Assembly: GCF_036323735.1 (NCBI RefSeq) | Contig: NC_086034.1 | Span: 74,113,939 to 74,177,938 of the forward strand | Source: Rattus norvegicus | Lineage: Eukaryota; Chordata; Mammalia; Rodentia; Muridae | Direction of reading: 5' to 3' | Length of the DNA stretch: 64,000 nucleotides | Shown: piece after piece, positions 33,601-46,425 of the stretch | Layout: each line of letters opens with the position of its first letter | Numbering within the stretch: the stretch's first letter is position 1 | The notes under the pieces: generated by a model | What the model was told of the DNA's origin: nothing | The model's database searches: none | Seen by the model: only the letters and a program-made list of their open reading frames with translations | Program-made: the position numbers and the translations under genes

Positions 33601-34669
33601 CCAAATGAATGAAAAAGTAAAATGAAAAATCAACAAAGCTAAATCATAAAAGCAGTTAATTATAATTTATCTGCTCCTGTAACATGAGCTTTTAATAAGA
33701 AGAAGATATGGAAGAGGTAGATGGGTACTGGTGATCCTGGCTCTCAGGTGGTCGAGACAGAAAGACCTCAAGTTCAAGACCAGCTAGGGCTGCATGGTGA
33801 GTCTCAAAATAAAAAATATAATAAAGGTAAAACACATGCATATACATGAGATGGGGGGGACCCAGAAACAGAAGTTTTAACATTCTGAAGAATGTCTCTA
33901 AAGAAAATACTTATCAACAGACACACAACGTGGCTCACTTTGTATCTGTACCCTCTATTCAATTATTTCTTTGTTTGATTTTCAAGATAGGGTCTCACTA
34001 TGTAGCCCTGCTACTTAATATTTTGGTTACTCAGTATCCTTAATCTCTGTGAGCTACAGAGATAACAGTGCTACTGGCTAACTACCTTTCCAGGCACTAG
34101 GCTCATGGGAAATTTGTGGGGCAGCAAAGCAGACCAGGAGGCATTTTCTTTCATTTGGAAAGTTAGGACAAGATTCCTGGGGTAGAGAATGTTGGTTGAG
34201 CTGATGGTTGTAATTAACCTGCAAGTTTTCTAGTGTGAGATTAAACAAGCAAATATACAACAGTCTTTCACCAAACTGTCCTTAGCAGGCAAAGGAGTCA
34301 ACACAGAAGTGTAGCTTCCACAGATGATGTCATTTTTATGGAAGACAGAATCTTTGGGTAAAGCAGCTCTTCTACAGAATGAAAATGATACCTCAGAGAG
34401 TCCAGTTCTTCTAGCTGCATCTAGGGAGCCAAGTCTCCAGAATGCAGAGATCGGAGCCCAGGGACATGGAAATGAGAAATGAAGGATTTCAAAGTTGCAA
34501 ACATGCAAAGTGAGGAGTCATTGCTTGTGTCTACAAAGTTTTAAATAATCCTATCAATAGGATGGGTGGGTAAACCGTTACAGCATATGTCAGCTACCAT
34601 CTAGGAGAAGCTGAAAACTAGCAGGCGATCTTCCTGAGCTGGTTCTGCCATGGGCTGTAAATCTATGAG

Positions 34670-34675
34670 GGATTC

Positions 34676-34706
<31 letters not shown>

Positions 34707-34855
34707 CTTCTTCTTCTTCTTCTTCTTCTTCTTCTTCTTCTTCTTCTTCTTCTTCTTCTTCTTCTTCTTCTTTTTCTTCTTCTTCTTTTTCTTCTTCTTC
34801 TTCTTTTTCTTCTTCTTCTTTTTCTTCTTCTTCTTCTTCTTCTTCTTCTTCTTCT

Positions 34856-34886
<31 letters not shown>

Positions 34887-34951
34887 TTGAGAGAGAGACA
34901 GAGACAGAGACAGAGAGAAAGAGGGAGAGCTTTTTAAAAAAGATTTAATAT

Positions 34952-35003
<52 letters not shown>

Positions 35004-35160
35004 TGTAATTGTCTTCAGCCACACCAGAAGAGGGCATCCAATCTCATCACAGATGGTTGTGAGCCACCATGAGGTTACTGGGATTTGAACTCAGGACCTT
35101 TGGAAGAACAGTCAGCGCTCTTAACCACTGAGCCATCTCTCCAGCCCATGGATTCGCTTC
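34670..35160 (-). mobile_element. B2 SINE with hugely expanded (AAG)n tail, in target duplication
   Basis: Minus-strand B2: GGGCTGGAGAGATGGCTCAG at 35128-35147 down through the GAAGACAATTACAG block, a (TA)n run and a purine tail, then (AAG)n out to 34680. GGATTCACTTC (34670-34680) and GGATTCGCTTC (35150-35160) bracket the whole unit, so the (CTT/AAG)n tract grew from the SINE tail. Confidence 0.8.
34675..34886 (+). repeat. (CTT)n tract
   Basis: About 210 bp of CTT with occasional TTTTT interruptions, followed by (GA)n. The poly-Leu and poly-Lys frames are artefacts. Confidence 0.97.
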
Positions 35161-36315
35161 TTTAAGCAAAACCAAGAAAATTACATTTTAGGAAGGATTC
35201 CTGCTATTAATATGCTTTTCCTGTTGTTACTTAATATATGCAACAGCCACTAGGTATTAGCTCGCCCTTTTGAGCAGATCTCTGTGAACAAAAATGCACT
35301 GTCTTATAATGATGCTATATTGACAGATGATTTCTTAATTCTTAATGATGATTCTATAAGAATTTCCAAAATTATATTAGCAATTGTTAAGATCTTTTAT
35401 AATAGAACTGCTATTAAAGTCCTTTCTGATGTCAAAACTGCATGAAGAATTCCACCAGGCCCTAACTATCAAGAGTTAATTGCTTCTGAGAGAAAGCAGG
35501 GGATACACCTTAGAGTACATTCCAAGAGGTTGTAAAACAATTGAGCAAAGGTCATAAGAGGGAACTATTCATTTGTTATAGGTGTGAGGACAGGAGATAA
35601 AATGTTGACTGGGTTTATCTATATAAAACTTCAGCGATAAAGCTCCATGAACCTGTAGATCTGTGACAGAAAATGAATGTTTAACCAGGTGATCACTCTT
35701 AATGGATACGTATATAAGCATTCTATGTTGTATACTTCTTATTCAATTTATGGTTTGAATTTATGTTTGAACAACTTGGGAATTGTGTAAAAAAAAAAGG
35801 AAAAGGAGATGCTTGGAGAAACTGTGCGATCTATTTTCCTAGAAAAGGTACAAAAGACTAGGAAAGATTACGTCGCATGGCGATTAGGAGTGAGAGCATT
35901 GAGAGCCAGGGCATTGCTGCATCAGAGCAAGAGGGGAGAGCAAGATTAGAAGGAGAATGTAGAGTAGAATAACTCAGAGGTTATAAGGCAACTTAAAAAT
36001 TAAGAGAGCTATATGCAAAATACAGAAGGAAAGAAGAAAAAAAGAGAAGGAGCTGTAGGGAGAGCAGAAGAAGCAGGCAGGCTTCTCCTCACCATAGAAC
36101 AGAAAAATTCTTTTCTTAATAACAAGGCAGGCTTAGTTTTACTAAAGAGGACAACGTTTTGTTCTTATATATGGGTTTAATTCTTTTAGCAATAAAAGAG
36201 TAGAAGCTTTCTCTCTCTCTCTATGCAATAAAGATTGGATCTCATTTTTCATCCAGAACAAGTGAGTTCTTTCTGTACTGGTGCTTGGGGGTTTGCTCCA
36301 TGTGCATATGTAAGT
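35161..36315. other. AT-rich intergenic stretch, unassigned
   Basis: No gene recognised. AATAAA-type signals near 36190 and 36226 and a long A-rich purine region at 35800-36060 hint at an LTR or 3' end, but I cannot name an element. Confidence 0.4.
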
Positions 36316-36319
36316 ATGG

Positions 36320-36321
<2 letters not shown>

Positions 36322-36371
<50 letters not shown>
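36322..36371 (+). repeat. (TG)n microsatellite
   Basis: About 25 pure TG units. Confidence 0.95.
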
Positions 36372-36373
<2 letters not shown>

Positions 36374-37057
36374 CTGTGAGGTAAGTATGTAGCTGAGCCC
36401 AATTGGTCTGCATGGAGATGTATGAATACATATGTATGAATCAATATGTGAATTTATGTGAGTTTATCCATATTTGTTTGTGTAAAAGCTTTTCCTTTTG
36501 ACTCTCTTATTGTTCAATAGAAGTTTGTTGCTCCAAATCTCTCCCCAGCCTCACAAGGGAGAGGCCAGAGGAAAGGCTTCTGGACAAGACAGAAAAGGCC
36601 ATAGCAGTGAATCTTTTACTTAATCCTCCTCCCCCCAATTCCTACCCTGCTGTTTTACTATCATGTTTTACTAAATGCCAGAGGAACTCAGACAGGCAGG
36701 ACAGCTACCACAGCAAAGTGACTTAGACTTAAGACAGATAAAAGTTTTATTATTAAACAGCAACTCTAAATATCTTGCAAGACCAATGCTCTTCCCACTC
36801 GGCTGCCTTCAAGAGACAACCTGAAAGAAGTGATGGGACTGACCACTGGCAAGCATCCAGGGTCCAACCGAAAGTGAAGACACATAGCCAATTAGCACAT
36901 CCTTCTGTCTTAGAATTTTTGTAACTATTTGGAAGATGGCAAGTCACACAGCTGGTATTAGAAATTTGCCACCCGAGAGAAAGAAGCAGAGAGCCATGTA
37001 TAGATCAGAAGCATTCTCTAAGTTGAAGCTTAATGCTTCCTCCACAAGCGGACCTTA

Positions 37058-37061
<4 letters not shown>

Positions 37062-37107
<46 letters not shown>
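37062..37107 (+). repeat. (AT)n microsatellite
   Basis: About 22 pure AT units, self-complementary. Confidence 0.95.
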
Positions 37108-37109
<2 letters not shown>

Positions 37110-37569
37110 TAGAGTTCTATGAACCAGCATTTTATAATAACTTAAAGATTTATTTATTTTATGTGTTGTGTGTGCCTGCATGAGTTTATGTGAATCACAC
37201 GTGCTCAAGAGCCCATAGATACAGAAGTGGGCATTGGATCCCCTGGGACTGGTGTTCAGGTGGTTGTGAGCATTCATGGAGGTGCTAGGAACCTGACCTG
37301 GGTCCTTTGCAATGGCAATAAGCACGCTTAGCCACGTAGGCACTTCGTACATCTCCGCAGGCCCATTTTCTTATCCTTAATGTAAACATCAGGACTGCAA
37401 ACTGTTTGGAAGCAATTCAAAGAGGAATGCCATTCAAAGCCCGGTACTCCATGTGGGACTCCTGATGACATTTTCCCCAAAAGTACAAAGTGCCTGTGGA
37501 CTCGTATTTAATATTTTGTTCTTAGATTGTAATGCTATCGATGTTACTTGTTATTGAGTCACCACTTGG

Positions 37570-38135
37570 TTGTGGTAAAATTAAAAGAGGTTTTTTGATC
37601 CCGCACTAGTGCTAGCACTATAGGGCCACATGGCGTCTGTGGGATATTTCCGTCTCAGTCAGCAAAGCGTCTCACCTGCTAGGCTCCATCCTATATCACA
37701 CTGCCTATGGCTACTCCCTGAGCCTGGCAGCAATCTCTCTACCCATCTAGATCCCAAGGCAGGTTGCCACCATGCCAGACATACACATCCCAATTTCGTG
37801 GTGGCCCAGTGTGTCCAGCCACCACACACTCTCTTGAACTCAATTAAATTGCCACATGAAAGAACACACAACACAATAACCTCTGATCCAATTGATAAGA
37901 TATAATTTGCTCATCTAGACATACAAAATCCTGTACACATCCACCCCTTTAGAAGATTCATAACAACCTGTAAATGTATAGAGAGAAATCTTAACACCCG
38001 CCTCTATGTTCTCTTGGCTCCTCCTCTAAAATTTTTCTCCCACCATCCTTCCTTCCTTGTCCAATGACAGGCCTCGTTCTATCCTGTACCTGCCTTTACC
38101 TGCGCAATGACATCAATCTACATTTCACCCTTTCT
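37570..38135. mobile_element. LTR-like interspersed element, copy 2
   Basis: Second copy of the element at 848-1436. Shared blocks include CAGCAATCTCTCTACC, AACCTCTGATCCA-TTGATAAGATA and CAATGACAGGCCTC. Probably a solitary LTR; family uncertain. Confidence 0.55.
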
Positions 38136-38832
38136 GCCTAATTAAAAAAACTTTTCTCTCAAATATAAGCTGAGCACAACTATTATCATTTTGTAAATCA
38201 AAAACATAAAACATACCTAACACCCAGTCCAACACTTTATCAGTTAAACAGAAAGAACACCACTTGATCTTGGGGGTCAACAACACATTAAGTAAAGTTA
38301 TATTGGCAGATTACGATGCACTAACCTTCTTTTCTGAATACAGCAAAACCTGACATGGAAAGCCTCCCTTGGGTTATAAGAATATATTTATTATGAGATC
38401 CCATATCTTTATTTACTCTTTATGGGTCAAAATAAACTAAACTTTAAACCCAAAGTATAGCAGTGAGTTTACTTCATTGAAGGGAGATGTCTGAGAAGCT
38501 TCTAAAATGAGCTCTTCACATATCAAGTAACAGAAGATAATCACTGTGTATTAACCAAGTGGTGGCTGAAGTGACCTCTTGTTAAGAGAATACCCACTAA
38601 CCTACAGCATCAATGGGCACAGGTTTGAGAGTTTACCAGAAAATTATCTGGAGGAAATGCTAAAATGTTTGCAGATGTGTTCCTCTTGGAAGGTCTGGTT
38701 CATAACTCACTGTTTCATGAAATCCTGGAAATGTAGTGGATGGAAAAACCATCTTGGTATTCGTTTGAGGTTTGGTTTTATAGTAGAGCCAACAATAGAA
38801 ATTTAATTCCAATGATTGAAAAACAAAGAGTG

Positions 38833-38965
38833 AAGCTGGGTAGTGGTGGTGTATGCATGCCTTTAATCCCAGCATTGGGGAAGCAGAGGCAGGCTGATCT
38901 CTGAATTTGAGAACAGCTTGGTCTACAGAGTGGGTTCTAGGACAGCCAAAGCTACTCGGAGAAAA
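38833..38965 (+). mobile_element. B1 SINE
   Basis: GCTGGGTAGTGGTGGTGTAT then ATGCCTTTAATCCCAGCATT, GAGGCAGGCTGATCTCTG and TGGTCTACAGAGTGGGTTCT: a good B1 match. Confidence 0.9.
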
Positions 38966-39839
38966 TCCCCCCAAAGAAAAGGACGAAGAATAGGAAAAAG
39001 AAAGTGAGAAATCTTTCACCTTGAAAGGAGAAAGACATTATTAGCAGCTTGGGAGAGGAGGGGAAGTGTGCGTGGCTCAGACAATTATTGGGCACCAGGC
39101 TCCATGATTTCAGTGGTGGAAACGGAGTAAGTACAACTGTGTGCCCCATCTCCGCCGTCATGGAGCAAGAGAGACCTGCAGAATGATCATGCGTGGTCGG
39201 CGTCTCCTAAGTAGGCCTCCATTCTTGCTCTTTTGTCACATTGTGTGTATGTGTGCACAGTGGCTTTGGGACACACTCCTCTTCCACAGCCCAGAAGATT
39301 GTCATTCGACAACAGCACAACTGCTGACAAACATTCATGTTAGAAAAGGCGTTTCGACCCTAGCATTAATGCTGACCCTGAAGGGAGCAACTTTTTCTGT
39401 CAATTACAAGTCCCACAAAGATAATAGATTTAGAGAAAATTAGATCCTCTCGGTTCACACCAAAAAGTAGCTGCGGTATTCGCCTTTGAACCCTTTGGCA
39501 GTTTTCAATTCATACCTGGCATTCGTAGATTTAGTATCTGAATTTAGCTGATAGGCTCAATGGGTAGCTTTAAAGCTTGTCTAACATGCCTTCCTAACTC
39601 AGAAATGTTTCCAAAGGATGATTTTTAACGTCTTCATTTTAATGAGGGAGCAGAGTACAAGCAAATGTTAGCCCCGGTAATGTAATAGTCAGAAGAAAAA
39701 GGAGTGAGCTACAAATCTTTGCTCTTAAAACCTCATGAGAAAAGCATTGTGTAGACATCTGTGGTGAAGTTTTGCCAGCGAAAACATAAAGTATAGGTCG
39801 TATGAGTGTTTTTATCCTGTTACTGCATTTCAGTCATGT

Positions 39840-40205
39840 TTCATATCGTGCAATGTTTCTTGTCACTGTGACCAAACACGTCAAAAGAAGCAGCTTAAGG
39901 TGGGAGGTGGGGGTGGGGCTTATTTGGAATCATAGTGAGGAAGGCTTGGTGGCAGGAATGTGGGACATCTGTCTATGTCACTGAGAAGTCAGAGAGGAGA
40001 GAGATTAGACAGAGCCAGGGACAGACTATGTCTTCCATGTCCATTCTCCTAGTGCCCCACTATCTTCAGAGACACCCCATCTTCCAAAGTTTCTCTAAGA
40101 CAAATACCTGGGACCAATGTCCAAGCACATGAGCCCATGGAGGAAATGTCACCTCTAAGTCCTCCCTCACCCCCTATAGGTCTCTGCCATCAGATAATGC
40201 AAAAC
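39840..40205 (-). mobile_element. Rodent interspersed repeat, antisense, tentative
   Basis: TTTCTTGTCACTGTGACCAAAC, AGCAGCTTAAGG and the CATGAGCCCATGG region resemble the Lx-type repeats elsewhere in the window in reverse orientation. Confidence 0.4.
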
Positions 40206-40209
40206 GCAA

Positions 40210-41760
40210 TCAACTGCGAACACCCCCATAGTCTGAACAGTCTTGCCATTGTTCAAAAGTCCAAATTCTCTTTTGAATCTTAAAAAACAAACAAACAAAA
40301 ACTCTTATCAATGAGCTCCTGTGAAAAGGGGGGGAAAAAGAAAGAGGGGGAGTTACACATGATGGTACACAGAAAATATTCCAATACCAAACTCTGAAGC
40401 CCCATGGCCTGTATCCACCTGATTTTGTTCTGGAACTGAGAGTGCTATAAAATAGAATAGTCTTTTAGGAAGGAAATTGTTATTAGGTTAATTTCCTTAA
40501 GCTATGTGATCTGTTCTGTACAGCTACAGTCTCCAGCACATAGCAGATTCAAACACACAGCAGACCTTTACGTTTTATTTATTAAAATGGAGAGGTTAGG
40601 TTAATTATATTAGAAGTCCCACCCAACAAAAAGCTAGCATCTGGTCAAGAGTGAATATATGTAGAATTATTACCAGCTCAATGACTTCAACATCAGAAGT
40701 CCTTTTGGGTTTCCATGTTTTAAGAGCATGAAGTATTTTGCTGTACATCCATTAGTCCTCCAGTCCCTCTGTTCATGTAGAAGAAAAACCAAATCTCTAA
40801 TTCAGCTTGACTTTACATTGTAGACAGTGCAATTCAGGAAACATGAATGCCAGAATTACACATCTTTTGATGAGAGTACCCCTTCGGAGAATATTATATT
40901 CTGGGCCCTTCCCTTCTCCAATGATGAGTGGGGCCTGGGCCTTGATCACATCCACAGAACCCTTTCCTACCTGCTCAAGAGTGATGGGATGAAATCATTT
41001 TCATTTATCCAAAACAAAAGGGGTAACTTTTAACTTACAAAACATCTTTATCTGAGTAAACTATTTGAATAAAAGCCAAATAATCATCCTCAAAATATAA
41101 ACAGTAAGTAATTTGACTCTCCAGGAGTTAGAAGGAAAGCTTGCAAGGGTTGGTTAATGGTGGCCCAATAATAACCCAGGGAGAGAGATCCGAAGTGTAC
41201 AGGAACCCGAGTTCAGGACGACATGGGGAGATGTTACGAATGCACTGGAGGGAGAATCCAGGGAGGTAGTTTTTAGGTAGCTACTGCAGTATTGCTTCAG
41301 CAGTAAATGGCATGTCCTGAAGAGTGGCAGTGGATTGGAAACAGAGAATTACTAGTGTTATTGAGGTAGAAAGGTTAGGAAGACTGATACTCCCTTGCTC
41401 TGGTGAAGAGGTGGCTTTCAGGTCAGCTCCAGGTAGTCAGTAGGCACGGACATGTCCAGGATCTCAAAGTTTAGCTGAGGTTCCCTTGTCTTTATATTTT
41501 ATTCTTCAGAGCACGGGAACTTAGGGCTGTTACAGAGATCCATCAATCACATCTAAGTTTCTGAGAGACACTATCCACTGAGATCTGAAAGAGGTAACAG
41601 TTCTGTTCTTGATATGAAGTGGGAAGTAATCACTTTAATTCCAGTCTGTCACTAAGCAGTGAGCCTGAGTCAGGCCTTCAGCTAGTGGCTGTGGGTCTCC
41701 TGTATTGCGTCTGCCTTGCTGAGAAGACATCTAGTAAACAGTGCATGAGCTGAAATATTT
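40210..41760. other. Intergenic stretch, nothing recognised
   Basis: No exon, gene or confident repeat family seen. Confidence 0.45.
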
Positions 41761-41767
41761 TCTATAA

Positions 41768-41970
41768 ATCCAATGGTTCTCAACCTTCCTAATGCCGTGA
41801 ACCTCTAATACAGTTCCTTGTGTTGTGATAACCCACAACCATAAAGTTATTCTATTGCTGGTTCATAAATGTAATTTTGCTACTTTTATGAATCCTAATT
41901 CTGATATTTGGAGTGTCTGATTGGTAACCCCTAAAGGGGTCATGACCCACAGGTTGAGAACCACTGCTCT
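41768..41970 (+). mobile_element. hAT-type DNA element (URR1-like), copy 5
   Basis: CAATGGTTCTCAACCTTCCT and CACAGGTTGAGAACCACTG terminal inverted repeats, with the ATAACCCACAACCATAAAGT interior. Confidence 0.88.
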
Positions 41971-42557
41971 AGAGAATACAAGGGAAAATGTCCAGTAGAT
42001 GGGTGGTCCGTGGGCTAGGACAACACAACTGAAGCCCAGCATTGCTAACTTCCAGACTAGAGAGGACTGCAGAAGTCTGATGAAGTCCGAGAGGGAAAAA
42101 TGGGAAGTTAGGACTGAATCATGGTGCTCTAGAAGATGGCTGATGATGGTCTAGACCAGATTTTATGTCCTGGTTTTATTGCTTATAGGAAATGTGGTGT
42201 ACCTGAGCTGCAGTGTCCTCATCTGAAGGAGAGGAGAGGGAATGAGACCTGAGACTAACTCAGCTGTGTTGAGAGTTAAGTGGGATCTTGGTAGGTCATT
42301 TTGACCACAAGGCTTAGCAAAAGGCAAACCAGTGATTGTTAGAGGTGAGTTATTGTTAAGAAGGGGTCAATATGAAACAGGAAGGAAATGGGTGTTGAAA
42401 GGGAAGGTTATAAAAAACAAAAAAGAGTAACCACAGTGCCAGATGCCTGAACATCTAGTCAGGGAAAGTCTACAGAGTCCCATGAAACATGAGAACAAAG
42501 AGCCAATGATAAAAGGGAAAAGAACATGCAGTGCTGTTTGGGCTGAATCTTGGGCTG

Positions 42558-42585
42558 TTAGGGTTAGGGTTAGCGTTAGGGTTAG
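42558..42585 (+). repeat. Short interstitial telomeric repeat
   Basis: Four and a half TTAGGG units, one altered to TTAGCG, in otherwise unrelated sequence. Confidence 0.9.
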
Positions 42586-43075
42586 ATTCAGAATTCATCA
42601 AATTAGAAACTGCAAGTTAAGTGTAGCTGATGGTTTTCCAAGGCAACACAGGAGTGATGCCCTACAATACTCATTTCTGGATGAGTTTTCTTCAACTTCC
42701 TAAAAATTCACTAGCCCCGTTCCCAAAGATCCAAATTTGTGCTCTACAAGGAGTGAAAGCCTTGTTGTGTCATGAAACTTCTCATGACTACTGTGAGTCT
42801 TGAAAATGCAGATTCTGGAACCCAAAGGAGGATATTTCTACACATGGCCAACTAGAGTAACTTCTAAGAGATAAACAAAACAGTCACCAGAAGTGGTTTT
42901 GGTACGCTTTTGTTTTTGTTGTTGTTATTTGTTTGTTTGTACAGTATAGCCCTGGGTTCCCTACTGCTGGTTAAGGTTTGGGGGCCAGGTCTAAAGTGTT
43001 AAATCAGGGTGGGGAGTAGAAGTCAGTGATAATCATTTGTCTATCCCATGGAAGGCCCTGAATTTGATCCCCAGT

Positions 43076-43260
43076 GTCAGGGTCCATGATTCACCGAAGA
43101 ATGACTCCCCGGACTCAAACAGTGTATAAATGCAAAGAGTGTTTTATTCTGCAGATGTCCAGCGTGCTGGGGCCTCCCATTACCAAGACAGAGAGACAGC
43201 CAAGTGAGCTTGCAGGCCTTATTTAAAGCGCATTGGAATTCCTGGGTAGGTGAGCTTTAT
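43076..43260 (-). mobile_element. LTR fragment, antisense
   Basis: Reverse strand reads CTGCAGAATAAAACACTC, a poly(A)-signal region, and ends GGACCCTGACA, the CA end expected of an LTR. The adjoining L1 begins exactly where this match ends. Confidence 0.5.
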
Positions 43261-43261
43261 G

Positions 43262-43930
43262 CTTTTTTTTTCTCTCTCTCTCTCTCTTCATCTTTATTAA
43301 CTTGGGTATTTCTTATTTACATTTCAATTGTTATTCCCTTTCCAGGTTTCCGGGCCAATATCCCGCTAGCCCCTCCCCTCCCTTTCTATATGGTTGTTCC
43401 CCTCCCCATCCTCCCCCCATTACCGCCCTCCCCGCAACAATTATGTTCACTGGGGGTTCAGTCTTGGCAGGACCAAGGGCTTCCCCTTCCACTGGTGCTC
43501 TTACTAGGATATTCATTGCTACCTATGAGGTCAGAGTCCAGGGTCAGTCCATGTATAGTCTTTGGGTAGTGGCTTAGTCCCTGGAAGTTCTGGTTGGTTG
43601 GCATTGTTGTTCATATGGGGTCTCGAGCCCCTTCAAGCTCTTTCTGTCCTTTCTCTGATTCCTTCAACGGGGGTCCCGTTCTCAGTTCAGTGGTTTGCTG
43701 CTAGCATTCACCTCTGTATTTGCTGTATTCTGGCTGTGTCTCTCAGGAGAGATCTACATCCGGTTTCTGTCAGCCTGCACTTCTTTGCTTCATCCATCTT
43801 GTCTAATTGGGTGGCTGTATATGTATGGGCCACATGTGGGGCAGGCTCTGAATGGGTGTTCCTTCAGCCCCTGTTCTACACTTTGGCTCCCTATTCCCTC
43901 CCAAAGGTATTCTTGTTCCCCTTTTAAAGA
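43262..43930 (-). mobile_element. 5'-truncated rodent L1, minus strand (3' UTR end)
   Basis: Poly-T at 43264-43272 (the L1 poly(A) tail) followed by (CT)n, then CTTATTTACATTTCAATTGT and TTTCCAGGTTTCCGGGCCAA through to TGTTCTACACTTTGGCTCCC: the 3' end of a rat L1, reversed. Relatively well preserved, so moderately young. Confidence 0.85.
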
Positions 43931-44072
43931 ATGAATAAATCTCCATTTTTGTCTTTTGTTTGTTTTCTTGCTATTAATTTGTTGGATAATTGACATTCTA
44001 GTTTGACTGGCTGAACTTGAGAATAGAAATTGTGACCACAACATTGTGAACACAAGGCATATCATGTGTGCG

Positions 44073-44130
44073 AGCACACACACACACACATACACACACA
44101 CACATACACACACACACACACACACTCACA
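44073..44130 (+). repeat. (CA)n microsatellite
   Basis: CA repeat with a few TA and TC interruptions. Confidence 0.9.
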
Positions 44131-44339
44131 TGCACACACTAAAAATTTAAATTATAATGGCATATATTAGTTACAGGTTTCATTATGGGATGTAAAATCA
44201 CTGCTCTTGATGGTAGATCTCTCAGGCAAGTGTTCTACACCACATTATAGTTCAGCACAAAGGAAGGTTCTGGAAACACAAGTAATGCAACAAAGTTACA
44301 TGCAATTACAATGTGTCAGTTAATATGATAAAAATACAG

Positions 44340-44765
44340 GTGTGCTGGCTAATCTGTCAACTTGACATACAAACTAGAGTTTTCCAAAAGGAGGGAACCT
44401 CAATTGGGAAAATTCTTCCAGAAGATCCAGCTGTAGGGCATTTTCTCAATTATCGATTGACGTGGGATTGATGTGGGAGACGCCAGCTCATTATGAGTGG
44501 TGCCACCTCTGGGCTGGTGGTCTTGGGTTCTATGATAGAGCAGACTGAGTGAGCCTTGGGAAATAGCCAGTAAGTAGCACCCCTCGTAGACTCTGCATCA
44601 GTTCCTGCCTCCGGCTTCCTGCCCTGTGTGAGTTCCTGTCCCAACTCCCTTCAATGATGAACAGCAATGTGGAAGTATAATTCTTTCCTCCCCAACTTGT
44701 TTTTTGGTCATGGTGTTTCACAGTCATGGTGTTTCGTCGCAGCAATAGAAATCCTAATTAAGGCA
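44340..44765 (+). mobile_element. Rodent interspersed repeat (probably Lx-type L1 3' region)
   Basis: GTGCTGGCTAATCTGTCAAC start, GGTGCCACCTCTGGGCTGGT interior, and TCGCAGCAATAGAAATCCTA end: a very common rodent repeat, reversed copies of which lie at 11738 and 25735. Confidence 0.6.
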
Positions 44766-45183
44766 ACAGGGCATTAAATCCAGTCATCAGTTCAGGCTAT
44801 TTTAAATTTTCCGGTATACTTGAGAATATATGCATCCCAGCTTGTTCTGTTCCGCTCTTGTCTTATGGGGTACCTGAAGAGAAAAACTCCTAAGAGGCCA
44901 ATAAAAATTGAGCGGAGTCTTTACTGACTGCCGGCAGGATGGTCCCAAGCAGATTAGAGGGAGGCAGCCTCCAACCACCAGCTCGTTCTAAGGAAAAATG
45001 AAATTGTGACTGTCAGGTGACAAATGGCTAACCATGGTGTCTATAGCATACACAAAGCCCATGCTGGCCCCAGGCTCTCACAGCCTTGCAAGAACCTGTC
45101 ACAGAGCAGAATCCTGGCTCTTCTCACCCCAAACCCCCCTAAAACTCTCCAGTCTGGGGTCTCTGTTCTGTTTTGTGCCATTC

Positions 45184-45475
45184 CATTCCCTTCCCTCCCC
45201 TCCCCTTCCCTTCCCTTCCCTTTTCCCTTCCCTTCCCTTTTCCCTTCCCTTCCCTTTTCCCTTTTCCCTTTTCCCTTTTCCCTTTTCCCTTTTCCCTTCC
45301 CTTCCCTTCCCTTCCCTTTTCCCTTTTCCCTTTTCCCTTCCCTTTTCCCTTTTCCCTTCCCTTTTCCCTTCCCTTCCCTTCCCTTCCCTTCCCTTTTCCC
45401 TTCCCTTTTCCCTCTTCCCTTTTTCCCTTCCCTTCCTTTTTCCCTTTTCCCTTCCCTTCCTTCCCCCCAGCTTCT
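45184..45475 (+). repeat. Polypyrimidine (TTCCC/TTTTCCC)n tract
   Basis: About 290 bp of TTCCC and TTTTCCC units. Open frames up to 219 codons cross it, and all of them are low-complexity. Confidence 0.96.
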
Positions 45476-45479
45476 GATT

Positions 45480-45720
45480 CTATAAACCCCTTTTCCTTTT
45501 GGCCATGGACTTCTTTGTTTGTCCTGGGCTCTTGGCCTTTTCTCCTTCCCCTTCTCTTCCTCCCTCCCTTTCTGCCACCCTCTCTCATGGTTCAGTCTGG
45601 ACCCTTCCAGATGCCCTGGCTGTGCCCCCGCCCCCTTCCTATCTACAATAAAAACCTTCTCCTCAGCCATACCTCGGAGGGGCCATGTCCTCATTTTCAT
45701 TCACTGACATACACAGAAAG
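45480..45720 (+). mobile_element. LTR-like 3' segment
   Basis: Pyrimidine-rich sequence, then CTACAATAAAAACCTTCTCC and CAGCCATACCTCGGAGGGGC, resembling the poly(A) and U5 part of a rodent LTR. The element boundaries are unclear. Confidence 0.35.
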
Positions 45721-46425
45721 GAGCTGCAGTGAGCAAGCAAGCGCTGTTTACAGAACTGGAGAGACAGTAGTCAAATGGCAGGCCGTTAACCTTTAGCTCA
45801 GAGCCACAGTCTGGAGGAACTTATGGCTGGACCAGAAACAGTTAACCTAAGGAATTTAGAGCTGGTCTAAGTGACCAGAGATCAGTTCTACCCAAGATAC
45901 TTTTAGCACTTAAAGTATTCTTAGGGAAACTTTTGTAAGATGGCATAAGTTATATGCAGTAGCCTATGATACTTGCTTTTTTCTTATTGTAATTGTTATT
46001 GTTGTTGTTGTTGTTATTATTATTATTATTATTTTAGATGCCTGTTTTCTAATAAGAAAGGGTGTGGATTTGGGTGGGCGGGGAATTTGGGGTCAGGAAA
46101 CCATAATCAGAACATGTTGTATGAAGCAATCTATTTTCTATAGAAAATTTATTTAAATCACAAAAAATTAAAAAAAACATGAATCTTCTCTTAATGTGAT
46201 CCAAGATTTCAAGCACTATTCAGTGCTATGTGCTCTTGTAAACGGAATCAGGTCCTGGGTCTGGTCTTCCACACTATGCCTTCCTAAGGTTCCAATATGC
46301 TGTTGGGATCTTCCTCCTGACTCCCCCCACTCCCAATGCAACATCTACTTTTAAAAGCTTAGTCTGGCATGGGAAAAATGCCCTCCTGAGGAGAAAGCCT
46401 TCTAACCAGGCTACCCAACATTTTC

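Noticed and set aside
45041..45796. Frames of about 150-220 codons on both strands
   Set aside because: They cross the TTCCC tract and have low-complexity composition.
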